Shown here piece by piece: positions 1-8,435 of a stretch of DNA of 64,000 nucleotides. The notes beneath the pieces were generated by a model, which was not told where the DNA came from, made no database searches, and was given only the letters and a program-made list of their open reading frames with translations. The position numbers were made by a program, and so were the translations under genes. The first letter of the stretch is position 1. Each line of letters opens with the position of its first letter. The stretch is from Paractinoplanes ferrugineus. GTDB lineage: Bacteria > Actinomycetota > Actinomycetes > Mycobacteriales > Micromonosporaceae. The DNA lies in NCBI RefSeq assembly GCF_016862195.1, contig NZ_BOMM01000009.1, forward strand, positions 124,001-188,000. Direction: 5' to 3'.

Positions 1-810
1 GCGGGCCGCCTCGTCGAGGGTGACCGGCACCGACGCGCTGCCCAGATCGCCGTGCCGGTCGACGGTCACGTGGGTGCGCGAATTACGCAGCCCGGCCAGG
101 CCGACGAGTTCGTCGACGGTGGCGGCATCCGGCTGATGCGGCACGAAGTGGTCGATGGCCGCCGCGTACACGCCGGTTCGCCGCAGCAGAGCCTCCAGGG
201 CCCACGGCACCTCGGACGCCACGAATTCGCCGAACCCGGCCGCGTCGACCCGCAGGAAGTGATCGCCGTCCGCGAGGGTCTTCTCGGAGGCGGGTAGGCG
301 GCTGCCACCGGCGTCGACCCGGACGAGCCCGCTGCCGGTGCCGCGGGAGACCAGTTCGAGGTCGAGAATCCCGTACCCGTGCCCGACCGTGCCGATCAAG
401 GCGGCGCCCGCGCCGTCGCCGAACCGGGCCGCGACCGCCCGGTCGGCCTGGTCGACCACCCGCGAGTAGACGTCCGAGCCGATCACCAGCACACGGGCGG
501 ACGGGTTGACCACGACCAGGCTGTGCGCGAGGCCGAGGCCGAAGACGAAGCCGGCCGAGACGGCGTTGAGGTCGAAGCAGACCGCCCGGCCCGCACCGAT
601 GGCCGCCTGCACCAGGTTGGCGGTGGGCGGCTGCGGGGAATCCGGCGTCGAGGTGGCGACGATCAGGAAGTCGATGTCGGCCGGAGTCAGCCCCGCGTGC
701 GCGATCGCCGCTCGGGCCGCGTGGGCGGCCAGGTCGGACGCGGCCTCGCCGGGCGCCGCGACGCGCTCGGTGGGAAGGTAGGAACCGGTGCCGAGGATGC
801 CCACTGCCAT
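1..810 (-). CDS. KASIII (FabH)-like protein with Ser-His-Asp triad, 3' end outside window
   Basis: Thiolase-fold ketoacyl-ACP synthase III homolog. The ATG at 810 opens MAVGILGTGSYLP, the usual FabH N-terminus; the C-terminus runs off the window. Three features are unusual. The nucleophile site reads NAVSAGF (Ser85) where FabH has AACxGF. His225 is kept in VPHQPD. The Asn position is Asp255 (HGDLGSAS). About 25 residues that normally follow SYLP, including the TSDEW..RTGI region that binds CoA, are absent. FabH condenses acyl-CoA with malonyl-ACP; homologs with Ser (DpsC) or Asp (CerJ) at these positions choose starter units or transfer acyl groups. The role here is therefore uncertain. The frame stays open upstream to a GTG at 828, so the start is not fixed. 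It lies 66 bases after the MHYT gene on the same strand and may share its transcript. Confidence 0.85.
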   Translation of the reverse strand, partial: MAVGILGTGSYLPTERVAAPGEAASDLAAHAARAAIAHAGLTPADIDFLIVATSTPDSPQPPTANLVQAAIGAGRAVCFDLNAVSAGFVFGLGLAHSLVVVNPSARVLVIGSDVYSRVVDQADRAVAARFGDGAGAALIGTVGHGYGILDLELVSRGTGSGLVRVDAGGSRLPASEKTLADGDHFLRVDAAGFGEFVASEVPWALEALLRRTGVYAAAIDHFVPHQPDAATVDELVGLAGLRNSRTHVTVDRHGDLGSASVPVTLDEAAR

Positions 811-876
811 ACCGCTACCGATCGGCACCCGAGCGCCGAAGTTGAGCGAGTTCCGCCGCCTCGGGTGCCGGCTCCG

Positions 877-1848
877 CTATCGGGACGAGCGGTCCCGATA
901 GGTCCAGGAGCCGCCGTTGAGCTGCGACTTGCCGCGCTGGCCGAGAGCTCCGGCGCCGTTGCCCGGCTCACCGGACGGGAACGGGGCGAGCGGAGCGGCG
1001 GGTGCGGAGCCGGCAGGTGCGGAGCCGGCGGGTGCGGAGCCGGCGGTGGGCTGCCGCGGGATCACGCCGGTCAAGCCGGCTTCGCGGCGGGCGGCGAGGT
1101 AGGCCACGGCCGCGCGGTCCTCCTCGGTGGGCGCGGCCACCAGCGCGTACGCCAGGCCGATGATGCCGAAGACGACGGTCAGGCCGATCGGAACGAGCAG
1201 GCCGGTGGCGGTGGAGCCGTGGAGCGCGCCGGCCGCCTCGTGTTCGGTGACCGACATCGCGGTCATGCCGGTGAAGTGCATGCCGTTGACGGCGATGCCC
1301 ATGACCAGGGCCGAGACGAAGATGGCGAGCGGTTTGTGCACCACGACGGCGAGCCAGAGGGCGACCGAGGCGGCCACCACGGCGATGCCGATCGACAGGC
1401 CGACCCGGGTCGCCGAGTAGCTGATGTCGCCGTTGAGGCGCATCGCGGCCATGCCGGTGTAGTGCATCGCGGCCACGCCCAGACCGGCGATGATGCCGCC
1501 GATCAGGATGCGGGCGTGGCGGGCCCGTTCGCCGAACAGGGCGATCGCCAGGCCGACAGCCACCGCGACGATGGCGATGATCGCGCTGGCGGCGGTCAGG
1601 CCGACGTCGTAGCGGATCGGCGTGCCGACGACGCTGAAGCCCATCATCGCGACGAAGTGCATGCTCCAGATCGCGGTGCCGCCGATGGCGAGTGCGGCGA
1701 GGATCAGCCACCAGGTGCGCTCACCGCCGCTGCGGGCCGTGCGGAACCGACCGGCGAGGGTGAGACCGAGCGAGGATCCGAGGACCGACAGCACGTAGCT
1801 GACGGTCGGGGTGACCCACCCGTGATCGAAGTGATGGATCTGCGCCAT
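877..1848 (-). CDS. MHYT-domain integral membrane sensor
   Basis: A 323-residue membrane protein with about seven hydrophobic segments. Three copies of the MHYT signature are visible: SMHFVAMMGF, AMHYTGMAAM and GMHFTGMTAM. In this family the Met and His residues at the outer face of the membrane are proposed to bind copper and sense diatomic gases or redox state. No GGDEF, EAL or kinase domain follows, so any output would go through a partner. The C-terminal tail is Ala/Gly/Ser/Pro-rich and contains a GSAPA repeat. The ATG at 1848 follows a strong GGGGGAGGA ribosome binding site. The KASIII-like gene follows on the same strand. Confidence 0.85.
   Translation of the reverse strand: MAQIHHFDHGWVTPTVSYVLSVLGSSLGLTLAGRFRTARSGGERTWWLILAALAIGGTAIWSMHFVAMMGFSVVGTPIRYDVGLTAASAIIAIVAVAVGLAIALFGERARHARILIGGIIAGLGVAAMHYTGMAAMRLNGDISYSATRVGLSIGIAVVAASVALWLAVVVHKPLAIFVSALVMGIAVNGMHFTGMTAMSVTEHEAAGALHGSTATGLLVPIGLTVVFGIIGLAYALVAAPTEEDRAAVAYLAARREAGLTGVIPRQPTAGSAPAGSAPAGSAPAAPLAPFPSGEPGNGAGALGQRGKSQLNGGSWTYRDRSSR
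1001..1045. repeat. 15-bp tandem repeat inside the MHYT gene
   Basis: Three head-to-tail copies of GGTGCGGAGCCGGCG (one base differs in the first copy). They encode the GSAPA repeats in the cytoplasmic tail of the MHYT protein. In-frame length variation between strains would be expected. Confidence 0.85.
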
Positions 1849-2047
1849 GACCTGTCCTCCCCCAACGGCCCGGTCCTGCCCCTTGACCTGGCCCGGCCTA
1901 GCATCCTGCCTGCTAGATCACCTGGCTGGGAATGAGTGTGAGTCAACTTTCAGCACGGCACGGCTACAGATGTCGAAACAACGCACGAAGCCCTCGGAAG
2001 CCGCGAATCCCCAGGTCAGCGGCAGCATCGACAGCTTTCGTTACCGC

Positions 2048-2455
2048 TCAACCGGCGGTTCTCAGGCCGCTGTCGGCGCAGACGCCGGACATGTCGGAAC
2101 CGGCGGCAGAAACCGCCGCTATCTTGTCCGGTTCATCGGCATTGCCGGTAGCGGCGGACGCCGCCCGATAGGCGATCCCGAGCCGGTCGGCGGCATCGGC
2201 GAGCGGCGCGTCGGCGGTCCGGCTCGACTGAACTATGCCGTCCACCACTCCGGGCACCATCAAACTGCCCGCGGACAGCGCGACCGCCAGTCGGGTGCAG
2301 GCCACCGAGCCGGGCGGATCATCGGCGGCACCGGTCGGCCCGGCCGAGGCGGCGGAGGCGGCGGCGGAGGGGCTGGTGCGTACTACCGGATCGTCGTCTC
2401 CGCCGGCACAGCCGGCCGCCAACAGAACGACCGCGGCGGCAACCAGAAGTCGCAT
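2048..2455 (-). CDS. Small putative lipoprotein
   Basis: A 135-residue protein. Its signal sequence MRLLVAAAVVLLAAGCAGG ends in a lipobox (LAAGC), so it should be lipidated and held on the outer face of the membrane. A Ser/Ala/Pro-rich linker precedes a short helical domain with two further cysteines (VACTRL and SGVCADS) that could form a disulfide. I do not recognise the family. It is transcribed away from the L,D-transpeptidase that ends at 2529, with a terminator hairpin between the two. Confidence 0.7.
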   Translation of the reverse strand: MRLLVAAAVVLLAAGCAGGDDDPVVRTSPSAAASAASAGPTGAADDPPGSVACTRLAVALSAGSLMVPGVVDGIVQSSRTADAPLADAADRLGIAYRAASAATGNADEPDKIAAVSAAGSDMSGVCADSGLRTAG

Positions 2456-2483
2456 TTGCCCATTTTATCGACGTACGCATAAG

Positions 2484-2515
2484 AAAAGGCGCGGTCGTCG
2501 CCGACCGCGCCTTTT
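2484..2515 (-). terminator. Rho-independent terminator after L,D-transpeptidase
   Basis: Perfect inverted repeat GGCGCGGTCG / CGACCGCGCC with a 4-base loop, flanked by AAAA and TTTT. It lies 13 bases past the stop codon of the first L,D-transpeptidase and precedes the lipoprotein gene. Confidence 0.85.
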
Positions 2516-2528
2516 CCGAACCCGAGTT

Positions 2529-3758
2529 CTACAGGTAGCTCTTCTTCTTGAACTGGTCGTAGGAGAGGCTCCAGTCGGTCCAGCCGTTGCCGTCCTTCAG
2601 CTTCTCCTCGGTGCCGGAGACCGTGATCGGGTCACCCATCATGGTCCGGTCGAAGAGCCAGGCGCCCATCGCCTCGGAGACGTTGACACAGCCGTGCGAC
2701 ACGTTGGTGCGGCCCTGCTTGCCCTCGGACCACGGCGCGGCGTGGATGAACTGGCCGCTCCACGTGATGCGCTGGGCGAAGTCGATGGGGGTCTTGTAGC
2801 CGTTCTTCGGGTCGGTGTCGGTGGTGTCGAAGACCGTGTGCTTCAGCTTCTCCATCACGACCATCGTGCCGCTCGACGACGGGGTGGTCGACTTGCCCAG
2901 GCTCACCGGGATCGTCTTGATGACCTTGCCGTCCTGCTTGACCGTCATCTGCTTGGTCTTGTTGGAGACCGTCATGACGAACGAGCGGCCGATGTTGAGG
3001 TCGACGGTGAGATCGCTCTTGCCGTAGTAGTCGCCGCCCAGCGGCACACCGGCGAGCTGCACCTTGTAGAAGACCTTGGAGTTGGCCTTCCAGTAGACCT
3101 TCGGGCGGTAGTGCACCTCGGTCGGGCTGATCCAGCCCCAGGTGCCCTCCTGCGCCGGAGTGGCGGTGACCGGCATGCGGCGCTCGACCTCGGCGCGGTA
3201 TTTCTCCGGGATCGACTTGCTGAACTTGATGATCAGCGGCATCGCGACGCCGACCTTCTGGGCGTCGCCGAGGAAGCTCGTCACCCGGATGGTCTTCGAC
3301 GGCTTGGCCATCGTCGTGAACGTGCTGCTGGTGGAGCCACCCTTGCCCGCGGCCGCGGTGCCGTTGACGGTCACCGTGTATTTCGTGCCGTAGTCGAGGG
3401 CCTTCTCCGGCTTCCAGACCTTGGCGTCCTTGTCGAGGGTGCCTTTGACCTCGGCGCCCTTCGAGTCGGTCACGCTGACCGTGGTGTTCTCCGGGTCCTC
3501 GCTGGTGTATTTGACGTCGGTGATCGCCACGACGTCTTTCGCCTCGGCGGCCGGCGAGGTGACCGCCACGGTGCTGAGGGTCGGCTCGGGCGCCGGAGCG
3601 CTCGTAGCGGCGCCACCGCCGGCCTGGGCGCTTTCTCCGCCGCCCTGCCAGCTTGGCGACTTGTCGCCATGACCGCAGCCGGAGCTGAGCAGGACAGTGC
3701 CTGCGATCAACGCGGCTGCGGCAACCCGCCACGGCCGGCGAACTCGACTGTTATTCAT
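2529..3758 (-). CDS. L,D-transpeptidase lipoprotein (YkuD) with Ig-like domains
   Basis: Forms 3-3 cross-links in peptidoglycan outside the membrane. The sequence shows a lipoprotein signal (LLSSGCGHG), a Ser/Ala/Pro linker, two Ig-like segments as in mycobacterial LdtMt2-type proteins, and a C-terminal YkuD domain with catalytic motif HAAPW...SHGCVNVS, where the Cys is the nucleophile. The frame is open to 3995, but the ATG at 3758 (MNNSRVRRPW) starts a proper signal peptide, follows a purine-rich stretch, and gives 409 residues, the normal family length. A second paralog lies just upstream on the same strand. The 200-base gap between them means they are probably transcribed separately. Confidence 0.93.
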   Translation of the reverse strand: MNNSRVRRPWRVAAAALIAGTVLLSSGCGHGDKSPSWQGGGESAQAGGGAATSAPAPEPTLSTVAVTSPAAEAKDVVAITDVKYTSEDPENTTVSVTDSKGAEVKGTLDKDAKVWKPEKALDYGTKYTVTVNGTAAAGKGGSTSSTFTTMAKPSKTIRVTSFLGDAQKVGVAMPLIIKFSKSIPEKYRAEVERRMPVTATPAQEGTWGWISPTEVHYRPKVYWKANSKVFYKVQLAGVPLGGDYYGKSDLTVDLNIGRSFVMTVSNKTKQMTVKQDGKVIKTIPVSLGKSTTPSSSGTMVVMEKLKHTVFDTTDTDPKNGYKTPIDFAQRITWSGQFIHAAPWSEGKQGRTNVSHGCVNVSEAMGAWLFDRTMMGDPITVSGTEEKLKDGNGWTDWSLSYDQFKKKSYL

Positions 3759-3963
3759 GGTCCCCTCACGGCATCGTTCGTCCCCGGCGCCCAATACTGC
3801 TCTATGAAGGCGAGTTGACCAATCCCGGATTCGTGCCGTCGGGTTGAGCCGTAACACTGGCCAAATCCACAAATCGCCCGTTTTCGGCGTTTCTGGGGTC
3901 GGGAATTGCTCGTTCACTACCCAGAAGACGTGTCCGGCTCCCCGAATCGTTGCCTGCCGAGAC

Positions 3964-5217
3964 TCATTTGAGACTGTCGGGAACCGGCAGCGCACTGCCC
4001 TTGAGGAACTCCGCCCAGCTCACATTCCACGGAGTCCACCCATCGCCGTACGCCAGCTTGACCCCGGTGCCGGTCACCGTGATCGGATCGCCGATCAGCG
4101 TGTTGTCGAAGAGCCACTTCGCGTTCGAAGGACTGACATTGACACAGCCATGCGACACGTTCGTGCGGCCCTGCGAGCCCACCGACCACGGAGCCGAGTG
4201 CACGTACTGACCCGACCAGGTGACTCGTTGAGCGTACTGAATCTTGGTCTGGTAGCCGGCCGCACCGTCGGTGTCGGTGGTGTCGAAGACGGTATCGGCC
4301 AGTTTGTCCATGACAACCATGTTCCCGCTGACCGACGGCTTGCTCTTACGCCCCAAACTCACCAGTGCGGTACGCACGACCTTGCCGTCCTGGGTCACCG
4401 TCATCTTCTTGGTGGCGTTGTCGACCTTCATCTCCAGGTCGCGGCCGATCTTGGCGGTGGCCCCCCGGTCCCGGTCGCCGTAACGCCCGCCACCGGTCGG
4501 CAGACCGCCCACGGCGATCCGCACCTTCAAGGTGGTGCCGGTCTGCCAGTGCTCCTTCGCCCGGTAATAGGCCTGCGTGCCGCTCGACGTCCACGACCAG
4601 ACACCCGGCTGGGCCGGCGACGTCTCGACGAACATGCGCTTCTCGACGGCGGCCCGGTCGGCCTTCTTGATGCCCGGACTGAACTCGACCACCACCGGCA
4701 TGGCCACGCCGTAGGTGCGGTTGTCGAACAGGTAGAGCCCGGTGCCGGTCTTCTTCGCCGGCGCGCCCATCGTGGTGAACGTGGTCGTCGCGGTCTTCGT
4801 GAGGCCGGAACTCGTCGTGGCGGTGACAGTCGCCGCGTACGCCGTCTTGGCCTTGAGGGTGGAAGCCGGCACCCAGCTGGTGCCGTCGTCCCGGAGCTCG
4901 CCCCCGACGACCTTGCCGGCCGAATCCTTGAGGCTGACCGCCGTCACCTTGGCACCGGTCAGGCTCACCCCGATCTCGGCGCTGACCGGCACGTCCTTCT
5001 TGCCCGCCGCCGGCGTCACACTCAGCGTGATCGGGGCGTCGGCCGACTCGGTGATCGACCCCCCGCTCGCGCTGCTGCTCGCGCCGGGCAGGGCGCTGGA
5101 ACTCGCGTCGGGGCTCGCCCAGGCGGCCGTGGTCCCGGACTTCTTGTCGCCGCAGCCGGACAACGCCAATGGCGCGACCACCGCCGCAGCCACGACCATC
5201 ATCAGTGAGCGCCGCAT
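3964..5217 (-). CDS. L,D-transpeptidase lipoprotein (YkuD), second paralog
   Basis: A 417-residue paralog of the preceding enzyme with the same architecture: lipoprotein signal (LALSGCGDKK), a linker rich in Ser, Ala and Gly, Ig-like segments, then YkuD with HSAPW...SHGCVNVS carrying the catalytic Cys. Predicted role is 3-3 peptidoglycan cross-linking or anchoring of wall proteins. Of the clustered starts at 5280, 5226 and 5217, the last is preferred because AGGGA sits 8 bases before it and MRRSLMM begins a clean signal peptide. Tandem Ldt copies point to duplication with separate regulation. Confidence 0.92.
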   Translation of the reverse strand: MRRSLMMVVAAAVVAPLALSGCGDKKSGTTAAWASPDASSSALPGASSSASGGSITESADAPITLSVTPAAGKKDVPVSAEIGVSLTGAKVTAVSLKDSAGKVVGGELRDDGTSWVPASTLKAKTAYAATVTATTSSGLTKTATTTFTTMGAPAKKTGTGLYLFDNRTYGVAMPVVVEFSPGIKKADRAAVEKRMFVETSPAQPGVWSWTSSGTQAYYRAKEHWQTGTTLKVRIAVGGLPTGGGRYGDRDRGATAKIGRDLEMKVDNATKKMTVTQDGKVVRTALVSLGRKSKPSVSGNMVVMDKLADTVFDTTDTDGAAGYQTKIQYAQRVTWSGQYVHSAPWSVGSQGRTNVSHGCVNVSPSNAKWLFDNTLIGDPITVTGTGVKLAYGDGWTPWNVSWAEFLKGSALPVPDSLK

Positions 5218-5388
5218 GCCGACCATCCCTGAGCACCCCAGTTCTCGAGTTCGCGGGGACATCCTGCCCCATGGATGCAAGCGGACGGATCATCCCTGAG
5301 GCTGATTCAGGGCGGGCACGTCATCGGAGGGGTCCGATTTTAAGGATCAACGGAGTGCGTGCTAACGTTTCCGTCGTTGCCGGAGCAA

Positions 5389-5461
5389 GCGCCGCTAGCT
5401 CAACTGGCAGAGCAGCGGACTCTTAATCCGCGGGTTGTAGGTTCAAGTCCTACGCGGCGCA
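5389..5461 (+). tRNA. tRNA-Lys (CTT)
   Basis: A 73-base cloverleaf. Acceptor strand GCGCCGC (5389-5395) pairs with GCGGCGC (5454-5460), with A73 as discriminator. The anticodon stem GCGGA/TCCGC encloses the loop CTCTTAA, giving anticodon CTT at 5422-5424. The T arm is GTAGG-TTCAAGT-CCTAC. CCA is not encoded (ACCG follows). Confidence 0.97.
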
Positions 5462-5470
5462 CCGATGATC

Positions 5471-5512
5471 AAGGCTCTGATCAGGCGTAAAATGCCTGAT
5501 CAGAGCCTTTTT
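5471..5512 (+). terminator. Terminator of tRNA-Lys
   Basis: A 16-bp inverted repeat (AAGGCTCTGATCAGGC and its complement) around a 7-base loop, ending in TTTTT. It begins 10 bases after the tRNA. Confidence 0.93.
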
Positions 5513-5822
5513 CGTGCATCATGGTCAGGTGTCGTGCTGGCCGCACAGTGACCCGGATCACCTGCGGTAAGCCCGTTGCCGATGGGGCAAGACCGCTGCC
5601 CGGAAGCGGCGTCAGGCCGCGAAGGAGCCGAGGAACGCAAGGGCCTCAGCACTGCGGCTACCCGGCTCCGGCACGCCGACCAGCAGCTGTTGCCCGGGTT
5701 GACGTCAACGAGATCGTCGTGCGTTCGACGGCACAGGGCTGAGGCCGTCCGGCGGGTCCACCGGTCGCCTCTCGTCGAGTGCACGCAGCCCGTCTCGCAG
5801 ACCGGCCCGGCCGCGGGGGCCG
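5513..5822. other. Gap without a recognisable gene
   Basis: About 310 bases between the tRNA terminator and the SDR remnant. Frames are open by composition only, and no translation resembles a known family. It may be decayed coding sequence belonging to the remnant that follows. Confidence 0.5.
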
Positions 5823-6100
5823 AGCTTCGGGAAGCTCGCCAACGCGGTGTTCGGCCTGGAACTGCACCGCCGACTGGCCGCGGCCGGGTCACCGATCCGC
5901 AGCATGCTCGCCCACCCCGGCTTCGCCAGGACCGGCCGGCAGCGCGCCGGCCCCATCGGCGTCAACCGGCTGACGTTGCGTCTCATCACTCCCCTGGTGG
6001 CGCAAAGTCCGGTGCTCGTCGAGCCCTCGGCGGACGCCCGCGACGCCGCCCTGGGCAACCGTCTCTGGACGGTCTCCGCGGAGCTCACCGGCGTGCACTA
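5823..6100 (+). pseudogene. C-terminal remnant of a short-chain dehydrogenase/reductase
   Basis: The plus-strand reading contains SFGKLANAVFGLELHRRL, then LAHPGFARTG, and ends RLWTVSAELTGVHY. These are characteristic pieces of the C-terminal half of NAD(P)-dependent SDRs of the retinol-dehydrogenase/oxidoreductase type. The Rossmann glycine motif and the catalytic Tyr are missing. The stretch between HPGF and the last helix is shortened, and no stop codon closes the frame before it runs into the converging peptidase gene. It is a truncated, internally deleted relic. Confidence 0.75.
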
Positions 6101-7321
6101 TCGGGCCGGACGGTCGAGGGAACGGCGGGCCAGTTCGGCGAGGACGAACACGGCGTCGGCGAGCACCGAGTCGTCGAACACGGCGTCGGGGCTGTGGTTG
6201 GGCGCCGCCTTCGCGGGATCGTCGGCGGCGGTCGCGCCCAGGATCAGGAAACATCCCGGCACCTCCTCCAGGACCCGGGAGAAGTCCTCGGCGACGGCGA
6301 GCGGTGTGGCCATCGGGTCGAACCGCTCCTCGCCCAGCACGTCGCGCACCACGTCCGCGGCGAACGCGTACTCGCCGGGGTCGTTGACCGTGACCGGATA
6401 GCCGTCGTCGACGACGACCTCGGCCGTCATCCCGTGCGCCGCCGCCAGCGACGTGCACAACCGGGTCAGCTCGGTCCGGATCCGGATCCGGGTCCGGTTC
6501 GCCCGGGAGAAGGTACGGATGGTGCCGGTGAGCCGGACCTCCGCCGGTATGACGTTGTGGGTGTCGCCGCCCACCATCGAGGTGATGGTGACGACGACCG
6601 GGTCGAAGGCGTCGAACCGGCGGGTGACAAGCGTCTGGACGGCCGTGACGATCCCGGCCGCCACGGGCATCGGGTCGTTCGCCACGTGCGGCATCGCCGC
6701 CTGACCGCCCGCGCCGTGCACGACCACGGTGAGCGTGTCGGTGCCGCCCAGGAGGGTTCCCGGACGGCTGCGGAAGACCCCGCGCGGTGTGCCGAAGGAC
6801 AGCACATGCAGACCGTACGCCGCGCGCACCCGGTCGCCGGCCGCGTCGAGCACACCCTCGCGGAGCATCAGCCCCGCACCGTCGTAGCCCTCCTCGCCGG
6901 GCTGGAACATCGGCACGACGTCGCCGGCGAGCGAGTCGCGGTGCCCGGCCAGCACGTGCGCGGCACCGACCAGCGCGGCGGTGTGCAGGTCGTGGCCGCA
7001 CGCGTGCATGACACCGGGGGTACGACTGGCGTAGTCCAGCCCGGTCGCCTCGGTCAGGGGAAGCGCGTCCATGTCCGCGCGCAGCAGCACCGCCGGCCCG
7101 GGCCGCCCGCCCCGGACCACCGCGGTCACCGAGGTCAGCTCCGTGCCCCGGGACACCTCCAGGCCGAGACCGTCGAGCGCGTCGAGCACCGCCGCCTGCG
7201 TGCGCGGCAGATGCAGACCGATCTCGGGACGGGCGTGCAGGTCCCGACGCAGCTGGACCAGCCGTGGCTGGAGCGTCTCCGCGGTCCGGCGCAGTGGTGA
7301 GGTGACCCCGATCGTCGTCAT
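6098..7321 (-). CDS. M20 family amidohydrolase / N-acyl-amino-acid hydrolase
   Basis: A 407-residue cytoplasmic metallohydrolase of the hippurate hydrolase/IAA-amino-acid hydrolase type, predicted to cleave an N-acyl amino acid or related amide. Metal-site motifs are present: RADMDALPL, MHACGHDLHTA and FQPGEEG (catalytic Glu), with a late His in GATAADDP...NHSPDAVFD. The dimerisation lid domain lies in between. The ATG at 7321 (MTTIGVTSP) has GGAGA upstream; the frame extends to 7384 without a better start. It converges with the SDR remnant. Its substrate cannot be read from the sequence. Confidence 0.9.
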   Translation of the reverse strand: MTTIGVTSPLRRTAETLQPRLVQLRRDLHARPEIGLHLPRTQAAVLDALDGLGLEVSRGTELTSVTAVVRGGRPGPAVLLRADMDALPLTEATGLDYASRTPGVMHACGHDLHTAALVGAAHVLAGHRDSLAGDVVPMFQPGEEGYDGAGLMLREGVLDAAGDRVRAAYGLHVLSFGTPRGVFRSRPGTLLGGTDTLTVVVHGAGGQAAMPHVANDPMPVAAGIVTAVQTLVTRRFDAFDPVVVTITSMVGGDTHNVIPAEVRLTGTIRTFSRANRTRIRIRTELTRLCTSLAAAHGMTAEVVVDDGYPVTVNDPGEYAFAADVVRDVLGEERFDPMATPLAVAEDFSRVLEEVPGCFLILGATAADDPAKAAPNHSPDAVFDDSVLADAVFVLAELARRSLDRPAR

Positions 7322-7463
7322 GGCGGCTCGTCTCCAGTCGGATCGTGCGGGCGGGCACGGTGCCGCTCCCCCCGGTCGACGCACACCGGGCCGCCGGGTT
7401 CACCAGTGACCGGTCACGGGGGGAGTGGCACCGCCCACAGCACGAAACGGGCGGGGAGAGACG

Positions 7464-8201
7464 CTACTGATCGCGGCGGTAGACCGAGATGTGTGACTTG
7501 CTGGTGTCGTCGAACGGGTGCCGGTCCCAGTCGGCGTAGCGCTCGGTCAGTCGCAATCCCGCGGCCTCGGCCATCTCGTCGATCTGTTCCGGCCAGCAGT
7601 AACGCATGGCGAACGGGCCCATGTGCACGCCGTCGCCGGCAAATCTGATCGTCTGCCTGATGAGCACCTGCGTAGCCGGGTCGTACCGATGCAGCCGGAT
7701 CGTCGCCGAGTCCTCGGTCACCTCGCGAACCTCAACCTGCTCGTGCCGGCCGGCTTCGGCCCGCTCGGGCACGAACGTCTCGATGACGAACGCGCCGCCC
7801 GGCGCGAGAACTCGGGCGACGTTGCGGAAGCAGTCCCGCTGCCGCTGCTCGCGAACGAGGTTGAACAGAGTGTTGTAGACGAGGTAGACCAACGGGTAGG
7901 GGCCAGATACCGGCACGTCGGCCATGTCGCCGATGACGACGCGCAGGTCGGAACCGCCGGCCTTGGCCCGTAACTTCGCCACCATCTCCGGCGACGCTTC
8001 GATGCCGTCGACGGCGAGTCCCCGGGCCGCCAGGGGGAGAGCTACCCGGCCGGTGCCGATCGCCAGTTCGAGTGCCGAACCACCCGGTGCCAGGCCGGCG
8101 AGGAAGTCGACGGCCGGTCGCGGGTCCAGTTCCCCGTGGTCGTAGCCGTCGGCCCACAGCCGGCCGAAAAGACCGGGATCGTCAAAGATTGATGCTTCCA
8201 C
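7464..8201 (-). CDS. Class I SAM-dependent methyltransferase
   Basis: A 245-residue Rossmann-fold methyltransferase. SAM-binding motif I is ALELAIGTGRVALPLA, the acidic residue after strand 2 lies in VDGIEAS, and GDMADV and GGAFVIETF follow as motifs II-III. The family modifies small molecules or proteins; no substrate is evident. The GTG at 8201 follows AAGGAAT by about 10 bases. It overlaps by 20 bases the end of a 27-codon ORF that carries the stronger ribosome binding site, so its translation may be coupled to that ORF. Confidence 0.88.
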   Translation of the reverse strand: MEASIFDDPGLFGRLWADGYDHGELDPRPAVDFLAGLAPGGSALELAIGTGRVALPLAARGLAVDGIEASPEMVAKLRAKAGGSDLRVVIGDMADVPVSGPYPLVYLVYNTLFNLVREQRQRDCFRNVARVLAPGGAFVIETFVPERAEAGRHEQVEVREVTEDSATIRLHRYDPATQVLIRQTIRFAGDGVHMGPFAMRYCWPEQIDEMAEAAGLRLTERYADWDRHPFDDTSKSHISVYRRDQ

Positions 8202-8265
8202 CTGTATTGGATTCCTTCGGATCGACGATGGGTTCCTGTCGCGTGGACTTCCCTGCGTCAGCCAT
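8182..8265 (-). CDS. Putative 27-residue peptide overlapping the methyltransferase start
   Basis: ATG at 8265 preceded by a very strong GGAGGAGGAC ribosome binding site; stop TGA at 8182-8184. The peptide is polar (MADAGKSTRQEP at the start, NTGGSINL at the end). It ends 20 bases inside the methyltransferase gene in another frame. The SD sequence is far better than that of the methyltransferase, so it may be a coupling leader peptide, or a precursor peptide acted on by the methyltransferase. It has no Cys-rich core and matches no RiPP family I know. Confidence 0.45.
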   Translation of the reverse strand: MADAGKSTRQEPIVDPKESNTGGSINL

Positions 8266-8393
8266 GACGTCCTCCTCCGGTCGTTCGGCCCAGAACATCA
8301 GGATCCGGGCCGCGGGACAACCGCATTTCGTCGCTCCGACCGTTCCGACGGACGGTGGCGCTGCGGTCGCCGGCGCGTTCCGGAGACGGGCGT

Positions 8394-8422
8394 GCGGCCC
8401 GGAACCAGTGGTTCCGGGCCGC
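8394..8422 (-). terminator. Hairpin after alpha-galactosidase gene
   Basis: A 13-bp perfect inverted repeat (GCGGCCCGGAACC and complement) with a 3-base loop, 14 bases beyond the alpha-galactosidase stop codon. It lacks a T tract, as is common for actinobacterial terminators. Confidence 0.7.
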
Positions 8423-8435
8423 GCTCGTTCCGGTG

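Noticed and set aside
379..1935. Long plus-strand open frame of 518 codons opposite the KASIII and MHYT genes
   Set aside because: Arg/Gly/Asp-rich antisense shadow of real genes. It has no ribosome binding site and no family resemblance.
2235..3818. Plus-strand frame of 527 codons opposite the first L,D-transpeptidase
   Set aside because: Antisense shadow. The minus-strand gene has a complete YkuD domain and terminator.
5389..5461. tRNA-Lys as an integration site for the following region
   Set aside because: No repeat of the tRNA 3' end and no integrase found within the window, although gene remnants lie downstream.
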